From Flavobacterium macrobrachii (GTDB taxonomy: Bacteria > Bacteroidota > Bacteroidia > Flavobacteriales > Flavobacteriaceae), in the NCBI RefSeq assembly GCF_014486675.1, contig NZ_JACTAC010000010.1, positions 1 through 61,837 of the forward strand: a stretch of 61,837 bases of DNA, read 5' to 3'. Positions 33,730-43,088 of the stretch are shown here, one piece after another. The notes under the pieces are model-generated. The model was given only the letters and a program-made list of their open reading frames with translations. It was not told where the DNA came from and searched no databases. Position 1 is the stretch's first letter. Every line of letters starts with the position of its first letter. The translations under genes were made by a program, and so were the position numbers.

Positions 33730-35448
33730 TTAAACCCAATTCAATCCAATACTAAAAGTACTTCCTAAACCTAATTCACTTTCGACGGAAATGGTGCCGT
33801 TCTGTGCTTCAATAAACTCTTTACTGATGGCTAGACCAAGACCAGTTCCCGATTTATTACTTCCTGGAATTTGAAAATATTTATCAAAAACTTTGGATTG
33901 ATATCGTTTGTCAATTCCTTTTCCATTATCGATAACTTGAAATATAACTTGATTGTTTACTTTCTTTAATTTGACGATAATTTTACTTTGATTTGAGGAA
34001 TATGTGATGGCATTTGTTAAAAAATTAATTAAAACCCAACCTGTTTTTTCGCTATCTGCTTTTACTTCTGGTAACTCTTTTTCTGTATCAATAATTAACT
34101 CTATTTGCTTTTGTTCAGCTTGGACTTTTACTGCTTCAATTGCATAATTGACAATATCATACGGATTACTTTTTTCGATGTTTAGATGAATGTTTCCTGT
34201 TTCTAATTGTGAAATATCAAGCAATTCTCCTGTGATTTTTAATAACCGTTGACTATCCTCTTTTATACTTTCGATTAGCTGTTTTTGTTCATCGTTGATA
34301 GTTCCTGTTTCCGATTTTTCTAGTAATTGTAAACTTAATTTTATTGAAGAAATTGGAGTTTTTAATTCGTGTGAAACAGTTGCAATAAAGTTTGTTTTTG
34401 CAAAATCCAACTCTTTAAAAATAGTGATATTACGCAAAATAATTACGTCGCCAATATCGATAGTTTTATCTTCTCCTGTTGGTGTAATTGTGATATTGAC
34501 CATTTCTTTTTCAAAATAACTTTCTTTACCATCGGCGAATATTTTTAGTGGTGCTGCTTTTTGAGAACTATTTTTATTATTTAATAATGTTCTAATCAAA
34601 TCATTTTCTAATGCTAATTTAAGAGCCGATTTTCCAATAACATCTTCTTTTTTTAAACCAATAATTTTAAGAGCTTCATTGTTTATAAATAAAATAACTC
34701 CTTCACTATCCAGACCAATTATTGGATCGTGCATATTATTGATTAGCGTTTCCAATCGTTTCTTTTCAAATGTCAGTTTATGCAAATTACTATTGGAGTA
34801 TTCTTCTAATTTTTCAGCCATTGTATTAAACGATTTTGCCAAATCTCCATATTCGTTATGATTATGAAAATGAACACGTTCGGAATAATTTCTATTGGCA
34901 ATTTCTTTGATACTAGCGGTTAATTCTTTGATTGGGTTGGCAATATTATTGGGTAAATTAACCAACAAATTAAATGCAATTAAAAAACATAATGAACCAA
35001 CAATTGCAATCCATAAATTAGCCGTTTCTGCCGTTTTCTTTGCAATATCACCTTTCACTTTTATGGCATTCATGTTGAGTTTCATAATCTCAAAGATGTC
35101 ATTTCTAATTTGAGATTTTAAAGTAGCATTGTTTCTATCTTGCTCTAAAATTTGAAATTTCCTTTGTAAATCATAAGTAACTTTATCTTCTCCAACTTCT
35201 GAAATATTTGCTATTTGTTTTTTTAAATTGGTTTCAAATAACACAATCGCTTTCGTTTCATTAACTTCAATTTCATCTAATGAAGAAAGCATATTTCGAG
35301 AATATTCTAAAGTTTCATAATTGGCTTTAAGAATATTTTGAGTATCTTTTTTTATCGAATAAATGTAAAAGGCACTCACTAATGAAAGGACAATTATTAA
35401 AACAAATAATAATCCAACGCCTAAATTTAATTTGGTTTTTATTCTCAT
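33730..35448 (-). CDS. HAMP/PAS sensor histidine kinase linked to kdp
   Basis: A 572-aa kinase with TM1 (~9-32), a periplasmic helical domain, TM2 (~147-165), HAMP (~166-215), a PAS domain (MHDPIIGLDSEGVILFINNE), HisKA with H360 in SHELKTPISSIK, and an HATPase domain (NFLTNAITYSSNQ, DNGKGID, GTGLGLAIS). The start ATG overlaps the stop codon of the kdpD-like gene by 1 bp (TGATG type), implying translational coupling. Together the two gene products probably replace a conventional one-piece KdpD. The likely output is the sigma-54 regulator at 43089. Confidence 0.88.
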   Translation of the reverse strand: MRIKTKLNLGVGLLFVLIIVLSLVSAFYIYSIKKDTQNILKANYETLEYSRNMLSSLDEIEVNETKAIVLFETNLKKQIANISEVGEDKVTYDLQRKFQILEQDRNNATLKSQIRNDIFEIMKLNMNAIKVKGDIAKKTAETANLWIAIVGSLCFLIAFNLLVNLPNNIANPIKELTASIKEIANRNYSERVHFHNHNEYGDLAKSFNTMAEKLEEYSNSNLHKLTFEKKRLETLINNMHDPIIGLDSEGVILFINNEALKIIGLKKEDVIGKSALKLALENDLIRTLLNNKNSSQKAAPLKIFADGKESYFEKEMVNITITPTGEDKTIDIGDVIILRNITIFKELDFAKTNFIATVSHELKTPISSIKLSLQLLEKSETGTINDEQKQLIESIKEDSQRLLKITGELLDISQLETGNIHLNIEKSNPYDIVNYAIEAVKVQAEQKQIELIIDTEKELPEVKADSEKTGWVLINFLTNAITYSSNQSKIIVKLKKVNNQVIFQVIDNGKGIDKRYQSKVFDKYFQIPGSNKSGTGLGLAISKEFIEAQNGTISVESELGLGSTFSIGLNWV

Positions 35449-36575
35449 CAGGAAAGAATTACTAGGTCAATATTAGAAGATGATAAACTATTCAATAATT
35501 TATTGAATATACTGGTAGACAAAATTACTTTAAATAAATTTAAGTGAGGTTTTCCAATACAAACGGTTGTTATTTTTTTTTGTTCGACAACGTCTAAAAT
35601 GGCATCGGTTATTTTTGCGTTTTCAACTTTGATAATTTCTGCACCAAGTTCGGTGGCTAACTTGAAATTATTTATCAAATGACGTTGTTTGTCTAAAGCA
35701 ATTTTATCGCTACTTTCTTTGGGAGTTTCAACATACAAAACATACCAATCACTGTTATAATAACTAGCTAAACGAGCCGTTTTTCTGATTATAATTTTGG
35801 CAGTTTTATCGTTACTACTGATACACGCTAAAAGCTTTTCGTGTCGTAACGCTACATTTTTTGGTACTTCATTTTCTACCTTTCGAACTACTTGACTGGC
35901 AACTTCTTTCAAAGCCAATTCGCGCAATTGTAGAATTTGATCTGATTTAAAAAAATTGTTTAACGCTGCTTGTATTTTGTCTTCAGTATAAATCTTTCCT
36001 TCTTTTAATCTGGAAATCAATTCATCTGAAGTTAAGTCAATATTTACTACTTCTTCAGCTAATCTTAATACATTGTCTGGAACTCGTTCTTGTACATCAA
36101 CATTGGTAATTTGTTTTACATTTTGATTTAAACTTTCAATGTGCTGAATGTTGACCGCTGAAATTACATTAATTCCTGCTTCTAAAATTTCCAAGACATC
36201 TTGCCAACGCTTTTCGTTTTTGCTTCCTTCAATATTGGTGTGTGCCAATTCATCTACAATTACAATTTCGGGACGAAGATTAATGATGGCTTGCACGTCC
36301 ATTTCTTCCAATTCTTTTCCTTTATAGAAAATAGTTCTACGCGGAATAACTGGAAGTCCAGCTAATAATTCGTGGGTTTCTTTTCGATTATGCGTTTCTA
36401 TATATCCGATTTTGACATCGATGCCTTTTTTTAAAAGTGTATGTGCTTCTTGTAGCATACGAAATGTTTTGCCCACGCCAGCACTCATTCCAATGTAGAT
36501 TTTGAATTTTCCTTTTCTCGATTTTTGAATTAAATCTAAAAAATGCTTTACACTTTTTTCTTTTTCAGCATCCAT
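35448..36575 (-). CDS. kdpD: Stand-alone KdpD N-terminal sensor protein
   Basis: A 375-aa cytoplasmic protein equal to the N-terminal part of KdpD: the KdpD domain with Walker A GMSAGVGKT (29-37), IGYIETHNRKETHELL and EIVIVDELAHTNIEGSKN, then a universal-stress-protein domain (~230-375; ACISSNDKTAKIIIRKTARLA). It has no transmembrane helices and no kinase domain. It is not a truncation: it ends cleanly at a stop that overlaps the start of the separate kinase gene. Split KdpD-kinase arrangements occur in Bacteroidetes. It probably senses K+/ATP status and regulates the kinase. Confidence 0.88.
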   Translation of the reverse strand: MDAEKEKSVKHFLDLIQKSRKGKFKIYIGMSAGVGKTFRMLQEAHTLLKKGIDVKIGYIETHNRKETHELLAGLPVIPRRTIFYKGKELEEMDVQAIINLRPEIVIVDELAHTNIEGSKNEKRWQDVLEILEAGINVISAVNIQHIESLNQNVKQITNVDVQERVPDNVLRLAEEVVNIDLTSDELISRLKEGKIYTEDKIQAALNNFFKSDQILQLRELALKEVASQVVRKVENEVPKNVALRHEKLLACISSNDKTAKIIIRKTARLASYYNSDWYVLYVETPKESSDKIALDKQRHLINNFKLATELGAEIIKVENAKITDAILDVVEQKKITTVCIGKPHLNLFKVILSTSIFNKLLNSLSSSNIDLVILS

Positions 36576-36595
36576 GATTTTTGGATTTGTAATTT

Positions 36596-36653
36596 GTATT
36601 GTTGTATACTGTATTATTGTATACTAATCTGAAAATCAATATACAATAATACA
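36596..36653. repeat. Two direct and one inverted copy of a 14-15 bp motif
   Basis: GTATTGTTGTATACT (36596-36610) and GTATTATTGTATACT (36611-36625) are tandem; TATACAATAATACA (36640-36653) is the inverse complement of 36610-36623, giving a 14-bp perfect stem with a 16-nt loop. It lies between the porin and kdpD genes and has no T-run. Confidence 0.8.
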
Positions 36654-36672
36654 ATATGCAGTTTATAGTAGT

Positions 36673-37755
36673 TTAAAACGAAATAGCCAATGAAGTTGTC
36701 AAAAAAGTATTGCTATCCGTCGGGTTTCCATCTTTCAAAAAGATATCATCTTTACTTGATAAATTTCTAGCTTCAACTCTAAACATCACATTATCTGAAA
36801 CTAGATAATCAAAGTTGGCTGAAAATCCATAAGTTTTAAATCCGTTTTCAGTTCCCGTTGCAATAATTACACCGTGTTTGTCTTGATAATATTCACCTCT
36901 TCCTGCCAATTGAATTTTAGCAGTTGGCTTGTATTGCACAATTACAACTGGCGAATACCAAACATCATAATCGCTACTTCCGTTTGCAGTTTGTTGCGCT
37001 CCAATATCAAAACCGGCAGTTACATTGGTTTTATCAGAAACTTTAAATTGTCCGTAGAAATTATTGAAATAACGCCATTTTCTATCGTTATCTGGTTGTT
37101 CGTTTCCTGCATAAGTACTCCAATTCAAAGTAACTTTTCCTGAAGGTTTATACGTAATTTGCGTTCCAAAAGCAGGTGTTTGATTGCCTTCTATTTTTTG
37201 AATACGTTGCCAACCATTCAAATACATGGCTGCTAAATACCATTTTTCGGATGAAGAAGTATAACCGACTTTTACACCTGCTTCATAATAAGGAGAGTTA
37301 TCGGCTAAAATACTTCGGGTTAAGTTCATACAATCTTTTCCAATGGCACTTTCAAAACCGATGTGCGAAGGCATAATTCCGGCATCAACCCATAAATTAT
37401 GTTTTGAAGAAATTTTAACTCCTACATTGGCTTCAAAAACATTACGCAATAAATCTTGTTCGGCTGCCAAGTTGTATTGGGCATAAGTTCCTGCCATTAT
37501 AGCCAAATTTCCTCGCACGTTATCTTTTGCATAATTTACTTTGGCAAAACCTAAATTGAGGTTTACTTCGTTATGTCTGTTATAACTGTAGAAAAAACTG
37601 GGTCTTTCATGGTTGTCTGGATTTCCAAAATCATAGCTGTAATACGTTTCAATATATCCAGAAAACGTTAATGGACTTTTTTCTTTTTCTACTTCTTGAG
37701 CATTAACTATTGTAAATCCGAAAGATATTAATGCTATTGCTATTATTTTTTTCAT
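36673..37755 (-). CDS. Kdp-associated beta-barrel porin (OmpL/bbp2-like)
   Basis: Outer-membrane barrel of 360 aa. Signal peptide ends near IVNAQ. The mature protein is made of alternating amphipathic strands (FSGYIETYYSYDF, EVNLNLGFAKVNY, VSDNVMFRVEARNLSS) and ends in an aromatic-terminated strand (TSLAISF), as in BamA-recognised barrels. It resembles putative beta-barrel porin-2 proteins. Its position between kdpC and kdpD suggests it supports K+ passage across the outer membrane or is co-induced with the pump. That role is inference from context. Confidence 0.8.
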   Translation of the reverse strand: MKKIIAIALISFGFTIVNAQEVEKEKSPLTFSGYIETYYSYDFGNPDNHERPSFFYSYNRHNEVNLNLGFAKVNYAKDNVRGNLAIMAGTYAQYNLAAEQDLLRNVFEANVGVKISSKHNLWVDAGIMPSHIGFESAIGKDCMNLTRSILADNSPYYEAGVKVGYTSSSEKWYLAAMYLNGWQRIQKIEGNQTPAFGTQITYKPSGKVTLNWSTYAGNEQPDNDRKWRYFNNFYGQFKVSDKTNVTAGFDIGAQQTANGSSDYDVWYSPVVIVQYKPTAKIQLAGRGEYYQDKHGVIIATGTENGFKTYGFSANFDYLVSDNVMFRVEARNLSSKDDIFLKDGNPTDSNTFLTTSLAISF

Positions 37756-37784
37756 TTTTTTATTGTTTTTATTTTCCTAATTAC

Positions 37785-38078
37785 TAATTGAGTTTTGTTT
37801 ACTACTAATCGAGTTTTGTTTAAACCTAATTGAGTTTTGTTTAAACCTAATTGAGTTTTAATTATACCTAATTGAGTTTTATTTAAACCTAATTGAGTTT
37901 TGCTTAAACCTAATTGAATTTTGCTTAAACCTAATTAAGTTTTGCTTAAACCTAATTTAGTTTTGTTTAAACCAAATCGAGTTTTGCTTATTACTAATCA
38001 AGTTTTGTCTAAATCAAATCGAGTTTTGCTTATTACTAATCGAGTTTTGCTTAAACCAAATCGAGTTTTGCTTATTAA
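37785..38078. repeat. 14 tandem copies of a 21-bp repeat
   Basis: Fourteen contiguous 21-bp units fill 294 bp between kdpC and the porin gene. The common unit is TAATTGAGTTTTGTTTAAAC plus C. The central GAGTTTTG core is the best conserved. Units 10, 12 and 14 share AAATCGAGTTTTGCTTATTA, showing higher-order duplication. All frames tested contain stops in some units, so it is not coding. There are no spacers, so it is not a CRISPR array. Confidence 0.95.
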
Positions 38079-38090
38079 TTAGTATTTCAA

Positions 38091-38636
38091 TTAATCTAAA
38101 GCTATGTTCAATTCTAAAACATTTACTGTTTCTGTTCCCATAACTGTTGGTTTGTTAGTCATTTTTTCTACTAAAGCTTTTACTTTTTCTTCAGGCAACT
38201 TTCTTGCTTCAGCTACTCTTTTTACTTGAATTAAAGCACCTTGTGGTGATATATTTGGATCCAAACCACTACCTGAAGCTGTAACCATGTCAGATGGAAT
38301 GTCCGCTTTTTTCAAATAAGGATGAACTAATAGAAAAGTATCAATTCGTTTCTGAACTTGAGCCAAATAATCTTCATTACTTGCACCTTTATTACTTCCT
38401 CCACTTCCAGCAGCATTGTAATCTACGGCTGATGGTCTTCCCCAAAAATAGTTTGCTTTATCAAATTTTTGACCTATTTTTTGATAACCAACTACTTTTC
38501 CGTTTACCGAAATGGTTTCGCCTTTACCTTTATTTGGTGCTAATTGCGCTATTCCTAACATGGCTAAAGGATAGATTACTGCAAACAAAATTACTATTAA
38601 TGCTGTGAATTTAATTATTGCTATTGTATTTTTCAT
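38091..38636 (-). CDS. kdpC: K+-transporting ATPase subunit C
   Basis: Single-pass subunit of the KdpFABC high-affinity K+ pump, 181 aa. One N-terminal membrane helix (IIKFTALIVILFAVIYPLAM), then the periplasmic domain with FWGRPSAVDYNAAGSGGSN, SGSGLDPNISPQGAL and the RKLPEEKVKALVE block. Normal length. It follows kdpB by 12 bp. The stop codon is 12 bp before the 21-bp tandem repeat array. Confidence 0.96.
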   Translation of the reverse strand: MKNTIAIIKFTALIVILFAVIYPLAMLGIAQLAPNKGKGETISVNGKVVGYQKIGQKFDKANYFWGRPSAVDYNAAGSGGSNKGASNEDYLAQVQKRIDTFLLVHPYLKKADIPSDMVTASGSGLDPNISPQGALIQVKRVAEARKLPEEKVKALVEKMTNKPTVMGTETVNVLELNIALD

Positions 38637-38648
38637 TTTCTATAAATT

Positions 38649-40697
38649 TTAAAAGAACATTGCTACTACTAAATCAATCAATTTGATACCAATAAATGGG
38701 ATAATAATTCCACCTAATCCATAAATTAAAAGATTTCTTTTTAGAATGGCACTTGCTCCAATTGGTTTGTAATCCACACCACGTAATGCTAACGGAATTA
38801 GTATTGGAATTATAATGGCATTAAAAATTACCGCTGATAAAATGGCACTTTCAGGACTATGCAGTTGCATAATATTCAATCCTTGCAACGCTGGAATTGA
38901 AGCAATAAAAAGAGCAGGAACGATAGCAAAATATTTGGCTACATCATTTGCAATTGAGAAAGTAGTTAGCGTTCCTCTTGTCATTAAAAGTTGTTTTCCA
39001 ATTTCTACTATTTCAATTAATTTGGTTGGATCATTATCTAAATCCACCATATTTCCAGCTTCTTTTGCGGCTTGCGTTCCACTATTCATGGCTACTCCAA
39101 CATCGGCTTGCGCCAAAGCTGGAGCATCATTGGTTCCGTCACCCATCATTGCAACCAGTTTTCCGCTTTGTTGTTCGTTTTTGATGTAGTTCATTTTATC
39201 TTCGGGTTTTGCTTCCGCGATAAAATCGTCTACTCCTGCTTTTTCTGCAATGAATTTTGCTGTTAATGGATTATCACCTGTAACCATAACGGTTTTTACA
39301 CCCATTTTTCGCAAACGGTCAAAACGTTCTTTCATTCCGGTTTTGATGATGTCTTGCAATTCTACAACACCTTGAACTTGACTGTTTTTAATTACTACTA
39401 AAGGCGTTCCACCATTAGAAGAAATTTCAATGACTTGTTTAGCTGTATCTTCTGGGAATGTATATCCTGCTTGTTCCGAAATGTTTTTGGCAGCATCTTG
39501 AGCACCTTTTCTAATATTAGTTCCATCTTTTAAAACTACACCTGAAGTTCTAGTTTCGGCTGTAAATTTGATTAAAGTTGCACCATCAATAGAAAGTTTT
39601 TGAGCTACTTCATTTCCTGCTAATTCCACAATACTTTTACCTTCGGGAGTATCATCTGCCAAAGAACTTAATACGGCTGATTGAATAAACTCTTCTATAG
39701 AAATACCATTTGTTGGATAAAAATTAGTAGCTTTTCTATTTCCGATTGTGATTGTACCTGTTTTATCTAACAATAAAACATCAATATCACCTGCTGTTTC
39801 AACGGCTTTACCTGATTTTGTGATAACGTTTGCACGTAAAGCTCTATCCATTCCAGCAATACCGATAGCTGATAATAAACCACCAATTGTCGTTGGTATT
39901 AAACAAACAAAAAGTGAGATGAAAGCAGCGATTGTTATCGGTGCATTTGCATAATCTGCAAAAGGTTTTAGTGTTACACAAACGATTACAAAGATTAAAG
40001 TAAAAGCTGCTAATAAAATAGTTAACGCAATTTCATTGGGTGTTTTTTGACGAGTGGCGCCTTCTACTAAAGCAATCATTTTATCTAAGAAACTTTCGCC
40101 AGGTTCGGTTGTTACTTTTACGGTTATTCTATCACTTAACACTTTTGTTCCACCAGTTACAGAACTTTTGTCGCCACCAGCTTCACGAATAACTGGTGCG
40201 CTTTCTCCTGTGATTGCACTTTCATCGATAGTGGCTAAACCTTCAATAATTTCACCATCGGTTGGGATAATATCACCTGCTTCACAAAAAAACATATCGC
40301 CTTTTTTTAGTTGAGATGAAGAGATCATTTCTATTTCGTGTGAATAAATCTTACCTAATTCTAATACTTTTTTAGCTGGAGTTTCTTCTCTGGTTTTTCT
40401 TAAACTATCAGCTTGAGCTTTTCCTCTTGCTTCGGCAATAGCCTCAGCAAAATTGGCAAACAAAAGCGTTAATAATAGAATGATGAATACAATAAAATTA
40501 TAAATGAAACTACCTTGATTTTGTGCGCCCATTAAGATGGCAATACACACAATAAACATAATGGCAGTTCCAATTTCTACAGTAAACATTACAGGGTTTT
40601 TGAACATTACTTTAGGATTAAGCTTTACAAAAGATTGCACTAACGCTTCTTTTACTTGCTTGCTTTCAAATAATGAATTGGATTTATTTTTAGTCAT
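38649..40697 (-). CDS. kdpB: K+-transporting P-type ATPase subunit B
   Basis: Catalytic P-type ATPase of the Kdp pump, 682 aa. The TGES actuator motif (in [13 protein letters not shown]), phosphorylation site D311 in DKTGTIT, the KGA nucleotide-binding region (IRKGAQDAA), TGDNPLTA and [12 protein letters not shown] hinge motifs are all present. Seven membrane helices as expected. Order F-A-B-C, gap to kdpA 10 bp. Confidence 0.98.
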   Translation of the reverse strand: MTKNKSNSLFESKQVKEALVQSFVKLNPKVMFKNPVMFTVEIGTAIMFIVCIAILMGAQNQGSFIYNFIVFIILLLTLLFANFAEAIAEARGKAQADSLRKTREETPAKKVLELGKIYSHEIEMISSSQLKKGDMFFCEAGDIIPTDGEIIEGLATIDESAITGESAPVIREAGGDKSSVTGGTKVLSDRITVKVTTEPGESFLDKMIALVEGATRQKTPNEIALTILLAAFTLIFVIVCVTLKPFADYANAPITIAAFISLFVCLIPTTIGGLLSAIGIAGMDRALRANVITKSGKAVETAGDIDVLLLDKTGTITIGNRKATNFYPTNGISIEEFIQSAVLSSLADDTPEGKSIVELAGNEVAQKLSIDGATLIKFTAETRTSGVVLKDGTNIRKGAQDAAKNISEQAGYTFPEDTAKQVIEISSNGGTPLVVIKNSQVQGVVELQDIIKTGMKERFDRLRKMGVKTVMVTGDNPLTAKFIAEKAGVDDFIAEAKPEDKMNYIKNEQQSGKLVAMMGDGTNDAPALAQADVGVAMNSGTQAAKEAGNMVDLDNDPTKLIEIVEIGKQLLMTRGTLTTFSIANDVAKYFAIVPALFIASIPALQGLNIMQLHSPESAILSAVIFNAIIIPILIPLALRGVDYKPIGASAILKRNLLIYGLGGIIIPFIGIKLIDLVVAMFF

Positions 40698-40707
40698 TTT
40701 TATTTAA

Positions 40708-42429
40708 TTATTTTATTGTAAAATATTCTGCTAATGGACCTAGAGCCAATGCTGGAAAGAAGGATAGTGCTGCAATAATTGCGATTACTGCAAAGACCAT
40801 AATACCAAAAATGGTAGTGTCCGTTTTTAAAGTTCCTGCGCTTTCTGGAATGTATTTTTTATTAGCTAATAATCCTGCTATAGCAAGCGGTCCAATAATT
40901 GGTAAAAATCTACCTAATAGTAACACAATTCCGGTTGTGATATTCCAAAACGGATTGTTATCACCTAAACCTTCAAAACCTGAACCATTATTGGCAGCAC
41001 TTGAGGTAAATTCATAAAGCATTTCAGAAAAGCCATGATTACTAGGATTGTTTAACCAACTTGTAGCATTTCCATTAAACCAATATCCCATTGGAGTATC
41101 ATTGGCAGCAAAATAAGAGGCTAAAGCAGTACCAGATAAAATTAATAAAGGGTGAAGAATGGCAATAAATGCGGCGATTTTAACTTCACGAGCTTCTATT
41201 TTCTTTCCTAAAAACTCTGGTGTTCTACCAACCATTAATCCTGAAATGAAAACAGCAAGAATTATGAAAATATAGAAATTCAACCAACCAACACCGCAAC
41301 CGCCATAAAAGGCATTGACCATCATAGCTAACAATTGCATTGCTCCTGACATTGGCATTGAACTGTCGTGCATACTATTCACAGAACCTGTTGAAATAAC
41401 TGTTGTGGCAATACTCCAAAAACCTGAAATGGCTGGACCAAATCGCACTTCTTTACCTTCCATTGCTCCAGTAGTTTGGGTTATTCCCATTCTTTCAATA
41501 GCAGGATTTCCGTTTAATTCGGAACTAATTGTTGGAATGACCAAAAGCAAAAACCCGATAGTCATTACACCAAAAACGACATAAGAAAATTTACGTTTTT
41601 TAAGATAAAATCCCAATGCAAAAATCATTGCAAAAGGAATAATCAATTGTGCCCAAAGTTCTACTGCATTAGTAAAATAAGTTGGATTTTCAAATGGATG
41701 TGCTGAATTCACTCCAAAGAAACCACCGCCATTAGTACCAATATGTTTAATACCAATAAAAGCTGCAGCTGGACCTCGAGATACTTCAACTGTATCACCT
41801 TGTAAAGTAGTAATGCTATCTTTACCTTCAAATGTCATTGGTGTTCCACTGAAAATCAATACGACAGCAACAATTGCTGATAATGGTAATAAAATACGAG
41901 TACAGCTTTTGATGAAATAGTTATAGAAATTACCTAAATGTTCGGTTGTTCTTTCTTTCATAGCATTGAAAACCATAGCTGCGGCTGCCATTCCAACACC
42001 AGCAGAGACAAATTGTAAAAACATCAACATTAATTGTCCTAAATAAGACAAACCAGACTCACCGGAATAATGCTGAAGATTACAATTGACAACAAATGAA
42101 ATAGCGGTATTAAAAGCTAAATCGGCACTCATTGAAGGATTTCCATCTGGGTTTAAAGGCAAGCTTCCTTGAAAAAGTAAAACAAAAAAACAAAGAATAA
42201 ACCATCCCAAATTGACACTCAAAAGTGCTTTAAGATGTTGCTTCCAATTCATTTCTTCTTTGTCATTGATACCACTTATTTTAAAAATTAGGCGTTCAAT
42301 AGGATTAAAAATGGGGTCTAAAAGTGTTTTATCTCCTTTGTAAACTTTAGCAATATATTTCCCGACAGGAATTGCCAAAACAATGGTTAGAAGAAAAACA
42401 GTTATAACTCCAAGAATTTCTGTATTCAT
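40708..42429 (-). CDS. kdpA: K+-transporting ATPase subunit A
   Basis: Channel-like K+-binding subunit of KdpFABC, 573 aa with about ten membrane helices. Selectivity-loop sequences GTNGGGFFGVNSAHPFENP and TSSAANNGSGFEG are typical; FQGSLPLNPDGNPSMSADLAFNTAISF is also a conserved family region. Length is normal. It starts 22 bp after kdpF. Confidence 0.98.
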   Translation of the reverse strand: MNTEILGVITVFLLTIVLAIPVGKYIAKVYKGDKTLLDPIFNPIERLIFKISGINDKEEMNWKQHLKALLSVNLGWFILCFFVLLFQGSLPLNPDGNPSMSADLAFNTAISFVVNCNLQHYSGESGLSYLGQLMLMFLQFVSAGVGMAAAAMVFNAMKERTTEHLGNFYNYFIKSCTRILLPLSAIVAVVLIFSGTPMTFEGKDSITTLQGDTVEVSRGPAAAFIGIKHIGTNGGGFFGVNSAHPFENPTYFTNAVELWAQLIIPFAMIFALGFYLKKRKFSYVVFGVMTIGFLLLVIPTISSELNGNPAIERMGITQTTGAMEGKEVRFGPAISGFWSIATTVISTGSVNSMHDSSMPMSGAMQLLAMMVNAFYGGCGVGWLNFYIFIILAVFISGLMVGRTPEFLGKKIEAREVKIAAFIAILHPLLILSGTALASYFAANDTPMGYWFNGNATSWLNNPSNHGFSEMLYEFTSSAANNGSGFEGLGDNNPFWNITTGIVLLLGRFLPIIGPLAIAGLLANKKYIPESAGTLKTDTTIFGIMVFAVIAIIAALSFFPALALGPLAEYFTIK

Positions 42430-42451
42430 AATATATTTATTAAAAGAATGT

Positions 42452-42529
42452 TTAAAATTTTTCGGGTTTAATTAAGACATAAACCAAATAGCCAAATACA
42501 GCTAAAGCGACGATAAAAAGTACTATCAT
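42452..42529 (-). CDS. kdpF: K+-transporting ATPase subunit F
   Basis: A 25-aa single-helix subunit that stabilises the Kdp complex. Its product begins MIVLFIVALAVFGYLV and ends VLIKPEKF; the family C-terminus typically has a KPE-like motif. It lies immediately upstream of kdpA in the correct orientation. It is too short for most ORF finders. Confidence 0.88.
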   Translation of the reverse strand: MIVLFIVALAVFGYLVYVLIKPEKF

Positions 42530-42532
42530 AAT

Positions 42533-42619
42533 TTAGATTTTTTCAAAAAATTCGACCGATTTAAAACAAATGGCAAAAAGAAAAATTCCTAATGCGAGTA
42601 AAAGAATAGTGCTTATCAT
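42533..42619 (-). CDS. 28-aa membrane microprotein upstream of kdpF
   Basis: An ATG-started 28-codon frame whose product has one hydrophobic helix (ISTILLLALGIFLFAICF) and an amphipathic tail KSVEFFEKI. It ends 3 bp before the kdpF start, in line with translational coupling. It is not KdpF, which follows. It may be an additional small subunit of the pump. Supported by position, start, hydrophobicity and tight packing; there is no homology evidence here. Confidence 0.55.
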   Translation of the reverse strand: MISTILLLALGIFLFAICFKSVEFFEKI

Positions 42620-42642
42620 ATAGTTAATTTAATAGTTTAGAA

Positions 42643-42924
42643 TTATACAGAAGTAGCATTGATTTGCTTGATGTATTCTGCTCGCAATGCTTTAGGAAAA
42701 AGATTGGAAATACTGCAATGTCTCAATTCCATAAACGAAGAAACGGAATAGACGTAAACATTTGAAATTACATTTTTAGTTTCATTGCTACCTGTTTCAA
42801 AAAGATTTTCTGCAATGCTCAATAGTTTTTTTGCTCTGGAAATGTTTCCTGAAATGATGGCTTTGTTAGTAATTTCTGCGAAGCGTTCGGCTTGTTTGTA
42901 AATGGTATTTATTTTATTTCTCAT
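42643..42924 (-). CDS. Kdp-operon leader protein, unknown function
   Basis: First gene of the kdp run, 93 aa, soluble and mostly helical: IYKQAERFAEITNKAIISGN, RAKKLLSIAENLF, then YVYSVSSFMELRHCSISNLFP and LRAEYIKQINA. It looks like the short uncharacterised proteins found at the head of kdp operons in Bacteroidetes (DUF7674-like from memory, not certain). It is 23 bp upstream of the 28-aa microprotein. It may be regulatory or a complex partner. Confidence 0.65.
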   Translation of the reverse strand: MRNKINTIYKQAERFAEITNKAIISGNISRAKKLLSIAENLFETGSNETKNVISNVYVYSVSSFMELRHCSISNLFPKALRAEYIKQINATSV

Positions 42925-42955
42925 AACGATGAATTTGTTTGTTCTTCATCGCTTA

Positions 42956-42973
42956 TGCCAAATTGTGTTCCAA
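42956..42973 (-). promoter_or_regulatory. Candidate sigma-54 promoter of the kdp operon
   Basis: Minus-strand TTGGAACACAATTTGGCA compares with TTGGCACGNNNTTTGCA: the -24 GG, the AC and the TTTG agree, but the -12 GC is GG or one base off. It ends 31 bp before the first start codon. No TAnnTTTG box is seen in the same region. A second -24-like TTGGCACG lies at 43022-43029, with a poor -12 (TCACA). Confidence 0.4.
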
Positions 42974-43040
42974 TAAAAATAAAATTACGTAAGGTATTGT
43001 TATTGTTGATTTTGTGATTATCGTGCCAAAAATTGAGCAT

Positions 43041-43070
43041 AAAAAAACCTATCAAAATGATAGGCTTTTA
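43041..43070 (-). terminator. Terminator of the sigma-54 regulator gene
   Basis: Stem CCTATCA/TGATAGG with a 3-nt loop and seven T on the minus strand, between the regulator's stop (43089) and the kdp promoter region. Confidence 0.85.
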
Positions 43071-43088
43071 TTAAAATGATAAGGTTGT

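Noticed and set aside
35448..36575. KdpD as a truncated pseudogene
   Set aside because: The frame is intact, ends after the USP domain, and its stop overlaps the start of a full kinase gene; this is a split system, not decay.
37785..38078. CRISPR array
   Set aside because: Units are contiguous 21-mers without unique spacers, and no cas genes are in the window.
43022..43029. TTGGCACG as the main kdp sigma-54 promoter
   Set aside because: The -24 octamer is perfect, but the -12 position reads AC instead of GC, and the site is ~100 bp from the first start codon; kept only as a secondary candidate.
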